Shown here piece by piece: positions 52,223 through 61,235 of a stretch of DNA of 64,000 nucleotides. The position numbers and the translations under genes were made by a program. Numbering within the stretch: the stretch's first letter is position 1; the number at the start of each line of letters is the position of its first letter. Under the pieces are notes generated by a model. The model did no database searches and was not told the origin of the DNA. It saw only the letters and a program-made list of their open reading frames with translations. The stretch is taken from positions 3,188,001-3,252,000 of the forward strand of contig NZ_CP100351.1 in NCBI RefSeq assembly GCF_024204645.1, in the 5' to 3' direction. Source of the DNA: Desulfomicrobium sp. ZS1 (GTDB lineage Bacteria > Desulfobacterota > Desulfovibrionia > Desulfovibrionales > Desulfomicrobiaceae).

Positions 52223-54375
52223 AAAAACGCAGACAGCCCGTCAAAAAACCACTGTTCATCGTGCTGATCAGCATTCACGGACTGGTGCGCGGACATGACA
52301 TGGAATTGGGGCGTGACGCGGACACCGGCGGACAGGTCAAATATGTGGTCGAACTGACCCGCGCCCTTGGCGAACGCCCGGATGTGGAAAAAGCCATCCT
52401 GCTGACCCGCAGGGTTGTCGACGAGGCCATCAGTCCCGATTACGCGCAGGTGATGGAACCGCTCTCCGACAAGGCCAGCATCGTGCGCATCGAATGCGGC
52501 GAGGAAAAATACCTGCGCAAGGAACTGTTGTGGGACTCGCTGGATAATTTTTCCGACAATGTGTTCACCTTCCTGAAAAGCCAGGAGCGCGTCCCCGACC
52601 TCCTGCACAGCCATTACGCCGACGCGGGCTATGTCGGAGCCCGACTCTCGCATCAGCTCGGCATCCCGCTGGTTCATACTGGCCACTCCCTGGGACGCAG
52701 CAAACGGCTGCGGCTGCTGGCCAGCGGCATTTCGCGGGGACAGATCGAGGACACATACAAGATGTCGCGCCGCATCGAAGCGGAGGAAACCACGCTCAGC
52801 GCGGCCGAGCGCATCATCACCAGCACCGGGCAGGAGATCGAGGAGCAATACGGCCTCTACGATTTCTATCAACCTGAACGCATGTGCGTGATCCCCCCGG
52901 GCACGGACCTGGACCATTTCTACCCGCCCCGCGAAAGTGAAAAAGAAAGCCCTATTGCCCGCGAGTTGAAGCGTTTCCTGCATCGGCCCACAAAGCCCAT
53001 GGTGCTTGCGCTCTCGCGGCCGGACCCGAAAAAGAACATCGTGACCCTCATTGACGCCTACGGGGAATCCCCCCAGTTGCAGGAGGCCGCCAACCTGGTC
53101 GTCGTTGCCGGCAACCGCGACGACATTCAGGACATGGACGAAGGTGCGCGGGGGGTCTTAAATGACATCCTGCTCGCCATCGACCGCCACGACCTCTACG
53201 GCAAGGTCGCCTATCCCAAGCACCACAGGCCCGAAGAAGTGGCCACCCTTTTTCGTCTGGCCACCGCATCACGCGGAGTTTTCGTCAACCCCGCGCTGAC
53301 CGAGCCCTTCGGCCTGACCCTGCTCGAAGCCGCAGCCTGCGGGCTGCCCATCGTGGCCACGGAGGACGGCGGACCCATCGACATCATCAGAAATTGCCGC
53401 AACGGCCACCTCGTCGATCCCCTCGACAAGGAGGCCATGGCGGAAACGATCCTGCGAACCCTGGTCGACAAAAAAGAATGGCGCAGCTTCGCCAAGAACG
53501 GGCTGGCCGGCGTGCGCCATCATTATTCATGGCAGGCGCACGTGGAAAAATATCTGGATGTTGTCCGCCCCCTGGTGGAAAAAACCGCGCCGCTGATCCG
53601 CATGGCGCCCATCCGGCGCAGGAGCATCTCCCGCAAACAGGCGCTCTTCGCGGAGCTGGACCTGAGCCTCATCGGCGAAAATTACTCGCTCACGGCGCTG
53701 ATGCAGACCCTGCACGCCCACCGCAAGACCGTCCTCTTCGGCATTGTCACCGGACGCCGCCTGGACAACGCCCTGGCCACGCTACGCAAGCACAAGATCC
53801 CGCAACCCGATGTGCTGATCTCCGGTCAGGGCACGGAGATACATTACGCCCCCAGCCTCACTCAGGACACAATCTGGAATCGGCACATCAACCACCTCTG
53901 GAATCCTCGGGCCGTGCGCGAGACCCTGCGCGAAATCCCGGGCCTGTCTTTGCAGCCCAAACAGCACCAGAGCGCGTTTAAAATCAGCTACTACATCGAT
54001 ACTACGGTGATCAGCGGACAGCAGGTCCGCCAACTGCTCCAGCACAACGAGCAGGCCGTAAACGTGCTCGTCTCCTTCGGCCAATATCTGGACGTGCTGC
54101 CGCTACGGGCCTCCAAGGGCCTGGCGCTGCGCTGGTGCTCCGAACAGCTTGACTTTCCATTAGAGAGCACCCTGGTCGCCGGAGTCACCGGAGCCGATGC
54201 CGACATGCTGCGCGGCAACACCCTGGGCACGGTGGTGGACAACCGGCACATCACGGAGCTGTCCGAGCTTGCGAACATCGAGGGGATCCACTTTTCGGAA
54301 GCATCCTTCGCGGCGGGGATTCTCGACGCCATGACCCATTATGGATTCCCCGCCCAGGAAGAGGGCGCACCATGA
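52219..54375 (+). CDS. sps: Sucrose-phosphate synthase
   Basis: A 718-residue two-domain protein. Residues about 10-460 form a GT4 glycosyltransferase (SIHGLVRGHDMELGRDADTGG at the start; E362 and E370 in the TEPFGLTLLE motif) that makes sucrose-6-phosphate from nucleotide-glucose and fructose-6-phosphate. Residues about 470-710 form a HAD phosphatase-like domain, but motif I is E479-L-D-L-S in place of DxDxT, so that half is probably inactive, as in plant enzymes. The GTG at 52219 overlaps the previous stop (GTGA) and has AGGAG eight bases upstream. A separate phosphatase gene follows. Confidence 0.92.
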   Translation: MKKRRQPVKKPLFIVLISIHGLVRGHDMELGRDADTGGQVKYVVELTRALGERPDVEKAILLTRRVVDEAISPDYAQVMEPLSDKASIVRIECGEEKYLRKELLWDSLDNFSDNVFTFLKSQERVPDLLHSHYADAGYVGARLSHQLGIPLVHTGHSLGRSKRLRLLASGISRGQIEDTYKMSRRIEAEETTLSAAERIITSTGQEIEEQYGLYDFYQPERMCVIPPGTDLDHFYPPRESEKESPIARELKRFLHRPTKPMVLALSRPDPKKNIVTLIDAYGESPQLQEAANLVVVAGNRDDIQDMDEGARGVLNDILLAIDRHDLYGKVAYPKHHRPEEVATLFRLATASRGVFVNPALTEPFGLTLLEAAACGLPIVATEDGGPIDIIRNCRNGHLVDPLDKEAMAETILRTLVDKKEWRSFAKNGLAGVRHHYSWQAHVEKYLDVVRPLVEKTAPLIRMAPIRRRSISRKQALFAELDLSLIGENYSLTALMQTLHAHRKTVLFGIVTGRRLDNALATLRKHKIPQPDVLISGQGTEIHYAPSLTQDTIWNRHINHLWNPRAVRETLREIPGLSLQPKQHQSAFKISYYIDTTVISGQQVRQLLQHNEQAVNVLVSFGQYLDVLPLRASKGLALRWCSEQLDFPLESTLVAGVTGADADMLRGNTLGTVVDNRHITELSELANIEGIHFSEASFAAGILDAMTHYGFPAQEEGAP

Positions 54376-55205
54376 GACGATTCCTGCTCTGCACCGACCT
54401 CGACCGGACCCTGATCCCCAACGGCCCGGCCCCCCCGTGGCCGGCGGCCAAGACGCTGTTTCAAAAACTGGCGGCGCGCGAGGATATCTGCCTGACCTAC
54501 GTAACCGGCCGCCATCGCGCCCTGATCGAAGACGCTATCGCGGAGTTCGACCTGCCCAGCCCCGACTTTGCCATTGCCGACGTCGGCGCGAGTATCTACC
54601 AGGTCAGCGCGGACGACTGGCAGCCCTGGAATCAGTGGGAGGAGCACATCGCGCCGGACTGGCAGGGCATGCGTTGCGCCGATCTCAAGAACCTGCTGCG
54701 CGGAATTGCGCAATTGCAACCGCAGGAGCGGGAAAAGCAGGCTCCCTTCAAGCTGAGCTATTATGTCGCCCTGGACGAGGACTCCCGCACGCTCATCGCC
54801 CGGATGTACGAGCGCCTGCAGCACGAAGGCATCCGCGCCAACCTGGTCTGGAGCATCGACGAACTGGCCCATATCGGACTGCTCGATGTACTGCCCCAAA
54901 GCGCCGGAAAACTGCATGCCATCCGTTTCATGATGACGCGACAAAACTTTTCCCTGCGGGACACGCTCTTCGCGGGCGACAGCGGCAACGACCTGGACGT
55001 GCTCCTCAGCGACATTCCGGCGGTGCTGGTGGCCAATGCCGACGGGGACATAAAGACACAGTTGGCAAAAACCAAACCCGAAGCGCTGTATATCGCCACA
55101 GGAGGATATCTCGGCATGAACGGAAACTACAGCGCCGGCATTTTGGAAGGAGTGGCGCATTTCTGGCCCGAGGCCGATGCGTGGCTGCGAGAATTTGAGC
55201 AATAA
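54372..55205 (+). CDS. spp: Sucrose-6-phosphate phosphatase
   Basis: A 277-residue HAD phosphatase. The nucleophile motif is intact, D9-L-D11-R-T13, and GDSGNDLDVL supplies the metal-binding aspartates. It removes the phosphate from sucrose-6-phosphate. The ATGA overlap with sps suggests matched expression. Its intact motif contrasts with the degenerate one in the sps fusion. Confidence 0.92.
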   Translation: MRRFLLCTDLDRTLIPNGPAPPWPAAKTLFQKLAAREDICLTYVTGRHRALIEDAIAEFDLPSPDFAIADVGASIYQVSADDWQPWNQWEEHIAPDWQGMRCADLKNLLRGIAQLQPQEREKQAPFKLSYYVALDEDSRTLIARMYERLQHEGIRANLVWSIDELAHIGLLDVLPQSAGKLHAIRFMMTRQNFSLRDTLFAGDSGNDLDVLLSDIPAVLVANADGDIKTQLAKTKPEALYIATGGYLGMNGNYSAGILEGVAHFWPEADAWLREFEQ

Positions 55206-55214
55206 GGATCATCC

Positions 55215-57167
55215 ATGTACGAACAAGCTTCCCATGCCCTGTTGAACGAAATCCTGGCGGGCCTGAGACCCGAAATCGGCAAGTTCCGGCTGCGCCATTT
55301 CTATACCCGCCTGGGTGCCAACTTTTACGCCATCTATTCCCTCTTCAAACTGCTCTACGGAGACCGGCCCGACTTCAAGCAGCAGATGGTGCGACTGGTC
55401 GAAACCCTCGCCCTGCGCTATATGGAGCGTACTCCCGCCTTGCGGAAATCGGACCTGGCGCGTGAAGTGAACTACAACTGGTTTTTAAGCCAGAAATGGG
55501 TAGGCATGGCGCTGTACTGTGATCGCTTCGCGGACAACCTGCAGGGCCTGCGCGAAAAACTCCCCTATTTCCAGGAACTGGGCGTCAACATGCTGCACGT
55601 CATGCCCATCCTCGACTGCCCGCTGGAAAACAACGACGGCGGCTATGCGGTGCGGGACTTCCGCAAGATCGACACCAGATACGGCACCCTCAAAGACGTC
55701 GAAGAGCTGGCGGCCACGCTCAAGAGCCGCGAAATCCTCCTGGTCCTCGACGTCGTGGTCAACCACACCTCTGACGAACACGAATGGGCAACGCGGGCGC
55801 GGCAGGGCGAAAAGAAATATCAGGGCTACTACTACGTCTTCGACAACCGCGAAACACCCGACGCTTACGAGGAGGGCATGCCCGAAATCTTCCCGGTCAC
55901 AGCGCCCGGCAACTTCACCTGGGACGAGCCCATGGGCAAGTGGGTCATGACGGTTTTCAACAACTATCAATGGGATTTGAACTATCGCAATCCGGCGGTG
56001 CTGATCGAGATGCTCGACATCATCCTTTTCTGGGCCAACAAGGGCGCGGACATCCTGCGCCTCGACGCCGTGGCCTTCCTATGGAAGAAGATCGGCAGCA
56101 CCTGCCAGAACGAGCGCGAGGCCCATCTGCTGCTGCGGCTCATGAAAGACTGCTGCCAGGTGACGGCGCCAGGCGTGCTGTTCATCGCAGAGGCCATTGT
56201 CGCGCCGGGCGAGATCGCCAAATATTTCGGGGAGGACGCGATCTACTCCAAAGAATGCGAGATCGCCTACAACGCCTCGCTCATGGCCCTGCTCTGGGAC
56301 GCCGTAGCCACCAAGAACGCAAACCTGCTCAACCTCGGCGTAAAGAACCTGCCGAATAAGCTGGAGCGGGCGACCTGGCTCAACTACGTGCGCTGCCACG
56401 ACGACATCGGACTTGGCTTCGACGACAGCGACGTGGTGCTGGCGGGATACGACCCGACCCTGCACCGGGCCTTTCTGGTGGATTATTTCACGGGCAAATT
56501 CCCTTCGTCTCCGGCCAGGGGCATGCCGTTCGGGACGAACCTGAAAACCGGCGACGCGCGCATCTCCGGCTCCCTGGCGTCCCTGGTCGGCCTGGAATCG
56601 GCGCTGGAGTCCGAGGACGAGGAAGCCATAAACGCCGCGATCAATGCCCTCACACTGCTGCACAGCATCATTCTCTCCTTTGGCGGCCTGCCGCTCATGT
56701 ACTACGGCGACGCCGTAGGCACGCTGAACAATCTGGAGTTTCTCTCCGATCCGGCCACGCAGCATGACTCACGATGGGTGCACCGTTCCCGCTTCGACTG
56801 GGAAAAAGCCGAAAAGCGCCATCAAAGCGGCACTGTCGAACAGCGTATTTTCTCCGCGCTAAAAAAAATGATCGCCCTGCGCAAGGAGCTTCCGGCCTTC
56901 GCGGATTTCGACAACCGCCACCTGTTGCTGGTCGAGAACCAGAACCTCCTGGTCTTCTACCGCACGGATCCGGAAAACTGCCGCAGCCGGGTGCTCGTCA
57001 TCAACAATTTCAACATCGAACCGCAGTCCCTCCCCGTGGACACACTGACACCGCATGAATTCTATGTATACGAAAGCATGACGGACCTGTACTCCGGCGA
57101 ACGCGTGCCGGTGGAAGACGGACAGATATCCATACCGGCCCTGTCCTTTTACTGGCTCAAGGATTGA
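55215..57167 (+). CDS. ams: Amylosucrase
   Basis: A 650-residue GH13 subfamily 4 enzyme that converts sucrose to alpha-glucan plus fructose, with some hydrolysis. The catalytic residues are D284 (ILRLDAVAF), E326 (LFIAEAIV) and D396 (RCHDDIGLGF), almost the numbering of the Neisseria enzyme. The helical N-domain, (beta/alpha)8 barrel and C-terminal beta domain are all of full length. Sucrose hydrolase is the nearest alternative. With fructokinase, sps and spp it allows both making and breaking sucrose. The 3' end overlaps the HIT gene by 11 bases. Confidence 0.9.
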   Translation: MYEQASHALLNEILAGLRPEIGKFRLRHFYTRLGANFYAIYSLFKLLYGDRPDFKQQMVRLVETLALRYMERTPALRKSDLAREVNYNWFLSQKWVGMALYCDRFADNLQGLREKLPYFQELGVNMLHVMPILDCPLENNDGGYAVRDFRKIDTRYGTLKDVEELAATLKSREILLVLDVVVNHTSDEHEWATRARQGEKKYQGYYYVFDNRETPDAYEEGMPEIFPVTAPGNFTWDEPMGKWVMTVFNNYQWDLNYRNPAVLIEMLDIILFWANKGADILRLDAVAFLWKKIGSTCQNEREAHLLLRLMKDCCQVTAPGVLFIAEAIVAPGEIAKYFGEDAIYSKECEIAYNASLMALLWDAVATKNANLLNLGVKNLPNKLERATWLNYVRCHDDIGLGFDDSDVVLAGYDPTLHRAFLVDYFTGKFPSSPARGMPFGTNLKTGDARISGSLASLVGLESALESEDEEAINAAINALTLLHSIILSFGGLPLMYYGDAVGTLNNLEFLSDPATQHDSRWVHRSRFDWEKAEKRHQSGTVEQRIFSALKKMIALRKELPAFADFDNRHLLLVENQNLLVFYRTDPENCRSRVLVINNFNIEPQSLPVDTLTPHEFYVYESMTDLYSGERVPVEDGQISIPALSFYWLKD

Positions 57168-57609
57168 CGGGCGGGCGGCCACCGTCCAAGGCACTCAGGA
57201 CACGCCCCTTGACGTCTTTGACATCTGCGACTGCATACGACCGTCCCGGCACGCTCCGGCCCCAAACCACTCCCGGCCAGTAGGGGTCCGTTTTCCAACG
57301 ACCGATGACGTGAAAATGAAACTGCGGCACCATGTTGCCGATGGCGGCGATGTTGACCTTGTCGCAGCCTTCGTCGCGCTTGAGCATCGCGCCCAGCATC
57401 GTCGACGCGGCCAGAAGCTGATCGCGCAAATGTGCGGGCAATTCATGCCATTCGATGGCGTCGGTTTGCGGGACGAGGATGAACCAGCGCACATGGGCGT
57501 CCCTGTGCAGCAGGAGCCGAAGCTCCCGCCATTGTCCAAGGGCATGGCAGTCCGCATCAAGAGTGGGGTGCACTATGAATGATTCCATGCCCGACGCTAC
57601 GGCAGCCAT
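57157..57609 (-). CDS. HIT domain protein
   Basis: A 150-residue histidine-triad protein, probably a nucleotide hydrolase or transferase. The signature reads QFHFHVIGR, so the first histidine of HxHxH is Q; the last two remain. The start at 57609 is preceded by GGGAGGGGG; a second in-frame ATG at 57588 lacks such a site. It converges with ams. Confidence 0.82.
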   Translation of the reverse strand: MAAVASGMESFIVHPTLDADCHALGQWRELRLLLHRDAHVRWFILVPQTDAIEWHELPAHLRDQLLAASTMLGAMLKRDEGCDKVNIAAIGNMVPQFHFHVIGRWKTDPYWPGVVWGRSVPGRSYAVADVKDVKGRVLSALDGGRPPVNP

Positions 57610-57680
57610 GCCCCCTCCCGCAAGTACGGACTTTCCCGGCCATACAGCTTGTCCGACAAGAAGCCCAAAAAGAAGAGCGC

Positions 57681-57708
57681 TTTACAGTTCTCCGCAACAG
57701 GTGATAAT
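57681..57708 (+). promoter_or_regulatory. Promoter of the dipeptide ABC operon
   Basis: TTTACA (57681-57686), 16 bases, GATAAT (57703-57708). The start codon of the binding-protein gene is 52 bases downstream at 57760. Confidence 0.55.
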
Positions 57709-57759
57709 CGCACTCCGTGGCATACAAGCCCCTACATACACTCCTGGAGGTATCGAAGC

Positions 57760-59307
57760 ATGCGTTCCCTGACACTATTGAGCTGTCTTCTCGTGTTTCT
57801 CGGATCAATGGCCCCTGCGGCCTTTGCTGCGGACAAAGACACCCTTGTCGTTTCCGTGTCTTCGGACATCCACACCATGGATCCCGGAGTCTCCAGCGAC
57901 AACTACGACTGGCGCCAGATCTACCCCTGCTATGACCGGCTGGTAAAGTACAAGGTCAAGGACGGGGTCGGCCTGACCGAGGTGGAGCCCATGGCCGCCG
58001 AGTCCTGGACCGTGTCCGAGGACGGCCTGAAATGGATCTTCAAGATCAGGAAAGGCATCACCTTTGACGACGGCACGCCCCTCAACGCAGAGGCCGTGCT
58101 CTATTCCTTCGACCGCACCCTGGCCATCGGCAAGGGCCCGGCCGACAACCTGACCGCCATCGCCTCCATGACCGTGGTCGACGACTACACCCTCGAAATC
58201 ACTCTCAAAAATCCTTACGGCCCCTTCCTGCAGACCCTGGCCACCAACGGCGCGTCGATAATCAATCCCAAAGTCGCGGCCAAGGCCGTGGGTGACGACA
58301 AGGCCCAGGCCTTCCTGGCCGAGAACATCGACGGCAGCGGCCCCTTCAAGATCGTGGAGTGGACGCGCGGCCAGCGCTGCGTGCTCGAAGCCAAGCCGAA
58401 GTACTGGGGGGACAAGCCGAAGCTCAAAAAAGTCATCATCCGCTTCATGTCCGAATCCGCCGACCGGCGCATGGCCCTGGAACAGGGCGACGTGGACATC
58501 GCCGAGAACATCCTCATCGACCAGATCCCGGCCCTGGAGAAGAACACGAACATCGTCGTCAACCGCTTCCCCTCGCAGATGGTCGAATACGTGTACGTCA
58601 ACTGCCAGAACGAGAAACTGAAAGACCCGGCCGTGCGCCAGGCGCTGTCCTATGCCGTGGACTACCAGGGCATCATCGACCACGTGCTGCAGGGCAACGG
58701 CGTGCAGATGCGCGGACCCATCCCCGACGGCATGTGGGGGCACCGCAAGGATGTCTTCCAGTACAAGCTCGATGTCGCCAAGGCCAAGGAGCTGCTCAAG
58801 TCCGCCGGCGCCGAGAACCTGGAACTGACCCTCATCTATTCCGAACGCCGCGCCACCTGGGAGCAGATCGCCCTGGTCATGCAGGCCAATCTGGCCGACA
58901 TCGGCGTAAAGCTGAATCTTGAACTCATGGCCAACCCGACCCTGCGCGACAAGATCGACAAGGGCGACTTCGACCTTTGCCTCGGCGCCTGGAGCCCGGA
59001 CTTCGCCGACCCCTACATGTTCATGAACTTCTGGTTCGACTCGGCCAAGCAGGGCCTGCCGGGCAACCGCAGCTTCTACAAGAACGATCACGTCGATGAA
59101 CTGGTCCGCAAGGCCGAAGTGTCCTCCGACGTGGAAGAACGCAAGAAGCTCTACAGCGAAGCGCAGGATATCATCATGCAGGACGCGCCCTACATCTTCC
59201 TGTACCAGATCCAGACCATCGTGCCCCTGCGGGCGAACGTGCAGGGCTATGTCTTCAACCCCATGCTCGAATCCATGTACAACTTCGAATCCATCTCGAA
59301 AAAATAG
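57760..59307 (+). CDS. Dipeptide ABC transporter, substrate-binding protein (family 5)
   Basis: A 515-residue exported protein: signal peptide of about 24 residues ending AAFAADK, then the SBP_bac_5 fold (LKWIFKIRKGITFDDGTPLNAEAV at about residues 90-115). It delivers peptides, or possibly nickel, to the permeases that follow. The D-aminopeptidase at the end of the operon favours peptides with D-residues. GGAGG lies nine bases before the ATG. Confidence 0.9.
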   Translation: MRSLTLLSCLLVFLGSMAPAAFAADKDTLVVSVSSDIHTMDPGVSSDNYDWRQIYPCYDRLVKYKVKDGVGLTEVEPMAAESWTVSEDGLKWIFKIRKGITFDDGTPLNAEAVLYSFDRTLAIGKGPADNLTAIASMTVVDDYTLEITLKNPYGPFLQTLATNGASIINPKVAAKAVGDDKAQAFLAENIDGSGPFKIVEWTRGQRCVLEAKPKYWGDKPKLKKVIIRFMSESADRRMALEQGDVDIAENILIDQIPALEKNTNIVVNRFPSQMVEYVYVNCQNEKLKDPAVRQALSYAVDYQGIIDHVLQGNGVQMRGPIPDGMWGHRKDVFQYKLDVAKAKELLKSAGAENLELTLIYSERRATWEQIALVMQANLADIGVKLNLELMANPTLRDKIDKGDFDLCLGAWSPDFADPYMFMNFWFDSAKQGLPGNRSFYKNDHVDELVRKAEVSSDVEERKKLYSEAQDIIMQDAPYIFLYQIQTIVPLRANVQGYVFNPMLESMYNFESISKK

Positions 59308-59313
59308 GCCGTG

Positions 59314-59345
59314 GCCGTGGTCAGGCAGATTTGCCTGACCACGGC
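59314..59345 (+). other. Strong hairpin between binding-protein and permease genes
   Basis: GCCGTGGTCAGGCA and its exact complement form a 14-bp stem with a four-base loop. There is no T tract, so it is not a typical terminator. At this place in transport operons such stems protect the upstream message and lower downstream expression, which is the likely role here. Confidence 0.75.
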
Positions 59346-59356
59346 GCATCCCGCGC

Positions 59357-60367
59357 ATGCGAATCCTCACCTACATCATAAAGCGTATCCTGGCCGCGAT
59401 TCCGGTGCTCATCGGCGTGAGCATTCTCACGTTCATCATTTCGCACGCCATCCCCGGCGATCCGGCCCTGCTCATTGTCGGCCCCAAGGCCAGCAAGGCG
59501 GCGGTGGAATCCATCCGCAAGGAGCACGGCCTGGACCGACCCATGCCCGTGCAGTACCTGCGCTACATGCGCGGTCTGGCGCAGGGCGTCCTGGGGCAGT
59601 CGATCCGCAACCATCGCCCCGTGACCAGCGATCTGGCCGACTTTTTTCCGGCGACCCTGGAGCTGACCATGGCGAGCCTTTTTCTGTGCCTCTTCATCGG
59701 CATCCCGCTCGGCATCCTGGCCGCCGTACGCCGCAATCGCCTCGCCGATCATGTGGCCCGGGTCATTTCGGTCATCGGCGTGTCCACCCCGGTCTTTTGG
59801 CTTGGACTGATGCTGCTTTTGCTCTTCTACCGCCACCTGGGTTGGCTGCCCGGTTCCGGGCGGCTGGACGTGACCAGCTCGCCGCCCATAGGCGTGACCG
59901 GCCTGTACGTGATCGACGCCGCCCTGGCCGGGGACTGGGCGCTGCTGCGCGAAGTGCTGAGCCATCTCATCCTGCCCGCGTTCTGCCTGTCCTACGTGTA
60001 CCTGGCGGTCATCACGCGCATCGTGCGCTCCTCGATGATCGCGGTGCTGGGCCAGGATTACATCACCACCGCCAAGGCCAACGGGCTGTCCACGTTCCGG
60101 GTCATCTTCAAGCACGCGTTCAAGAACTCGCTCATCCCCACCGTGACCATCGCGGGCCTGTCCCTGGGCGAGCTCCTCGGCGGGGCCATCCTGACCGAGA
60201 CGATCTTCGCGTGGCCGGGCATGGGCAAATACGTGGTCGATTCCATCAATTCCCTCGATTTTCCGGCCATCATGGGCTTTACCCTTGTGGCCAGCACGGC
60301 GTACGTGGCCATCAATCTCTGCGTGGACGTGCTCTACGCATTCCTGAACCCGCGCATACGCTACTAG
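59357..60367 (+). CDS. Dipeptide ABC transporter permease (DppB type)
   Basis: A 336-residue inner-membrane protein with six predicted membrane segments. It has the DppB/OppB N-terminus (YIIKRILAAIPVLIGVS) and the EAA loop near YITTAKANGLSTFRVIFKHAFKN that contacts the ATPase. It lies 49 bases after the binding-protein gene, across the hairpin. Confidence 0.93.
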   Translation: MRILTYIIKRILAAIPVLIGVSILTFIISHAIPGDPALLIVGPKASKAAVESIRKEHGLDRPMPVQYLRYMRGLAQGVLGQSIRNHRPVTSDLADFFPATLELTMASLFLCLFIGIPLGILAAVRRNRLADHVARVISVIGVSTPVFWLGLMLLLLFYRHLGWLPGSGRLDVTSSPPIGVTGLYVIDAALAGDWALLREVLSHLILPAFCLSYVYLAVITRIVRSSMIAVLGQDYITTAKANGLSTFRVIFKHAFKNSLIPTVTIAGLSLGELLGGAILTETIFAWPGMGKYVVDSINSLDFPAIMGFTLVASTAYVAINLCVDVLYAFLNPRIRY

Positions 60368-60376
60368 AGGACGCCC

Positions 60377-61234
60377 GTGGCACTGCATCCATTTTTCCGC
60401 GAACTGCGACTCACCCTGGGCATACTCGCACGCAACCCCTCGGCCGTGATCGGCGGGGTCATCATCGCCGTCATGGTCCTCCTGGCCGTGGGGGCGCCGC
60501 TGCTGGCCCCCTTCGACCCCGTGCGTCTGTCTTTGCCGGACCGGCTTCTGGCACCGGGCGCGACGCACTACTTCGGCACGGACGAGCTCGGCCGCGACAT
60601 CTTCTCCCGCGTCATGTTCGGAGCGCGCATCTCGCTGTCCATCGGCCTTCTGGTCATCGCCGTGGCCGGGATCACGGGCGCGCTCATCGGCGCGACGTCG
60701 GGATATTTCGGGGGCAGGACCGACAACGTCATCATGCGCTTCATGGACGTCATCCTGTCCTTCCCGTCGCTCATCCTGGCCCTGGCTCTGGCGGCGGCCT
60801 TGGGGCCGAGCCTCGTGAACGCCATTTTGGCCACCGCCTTTGTCATGATCCCCAAATTCGCCCGGCTCGTGCGTGGCGAGGCCATGGTCGTGCGCGAGAT
60901 GCCCTATGTGGCCGCCAGCCGGGTCGCCGGGGCCGGACACGGCTTCATCATCCGCCGCCACATTTTGCCCAATTGCCTGAACTCGGCCATTGTCCTCGCC
61001 ACCCTGACCCTTGGCGACGCCATCCTCATCGCCGCCTCCCTGTCCTTCATCGGCCTCGGTGCCCAGCCGCCCACCCCGGAGTGGGGGGCCATGATCGCCT
61101 CGGGCCGCAAATTTTTGATGGACCAGTGGTGGTACGCGACTTTCCCTGGCCTCTTCATCCTGTTCACGGTCATCGGCTTCAACATCTTCGGCGACGCCCT
61201 GCGCGACGTCCTCGACCCGCGAATCAGGCGCTGA
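60377..61234 (+). CDS. Dipeptide ABC transporter permease (DppC type)
   Basis: A 285-residue second permease with a long first periplasmic part, HYFGTDELGRDIFSRV, and the EAA-type loop YVAASRVAGAGHGFIIRRHILPN. Six membrane segments are predicted. It starts with GTG nine bases after dppB and pairs with it to form the pore. Confidence 0.93.
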   Translation: MALHPFFRELRLTLGILARNPSAVIGGVIIAVMVLLAVGAPLLAPFDPVRLSLPDRLLAPGATHYFGTDELGRDIFSRVMFGARISLSIGLLVIAVAGITGALIGATSGYFGGRTDNVIMRFMDVILSFPSLILALALAAALGPSLVNAILATAFVMIPKFARLVRGEAMVVREMPYVAASRVAGAGHGFIIRRHILPNCLNSAIVLATLTLGDAILIAASLSFIGLGAQPPTPEWGAMIASGRKFLMDQWWYATFPGLFILFTVIGFNIFGDALRDVLDPRIRR

Positions 61235-61235
61235 C

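Noticed and set aside
57805-59370. A 521-codon open frame on the minus strand
   Set aside because: It is antisense to the well-supported binding-protein gene and has the composition of a shadow frame.
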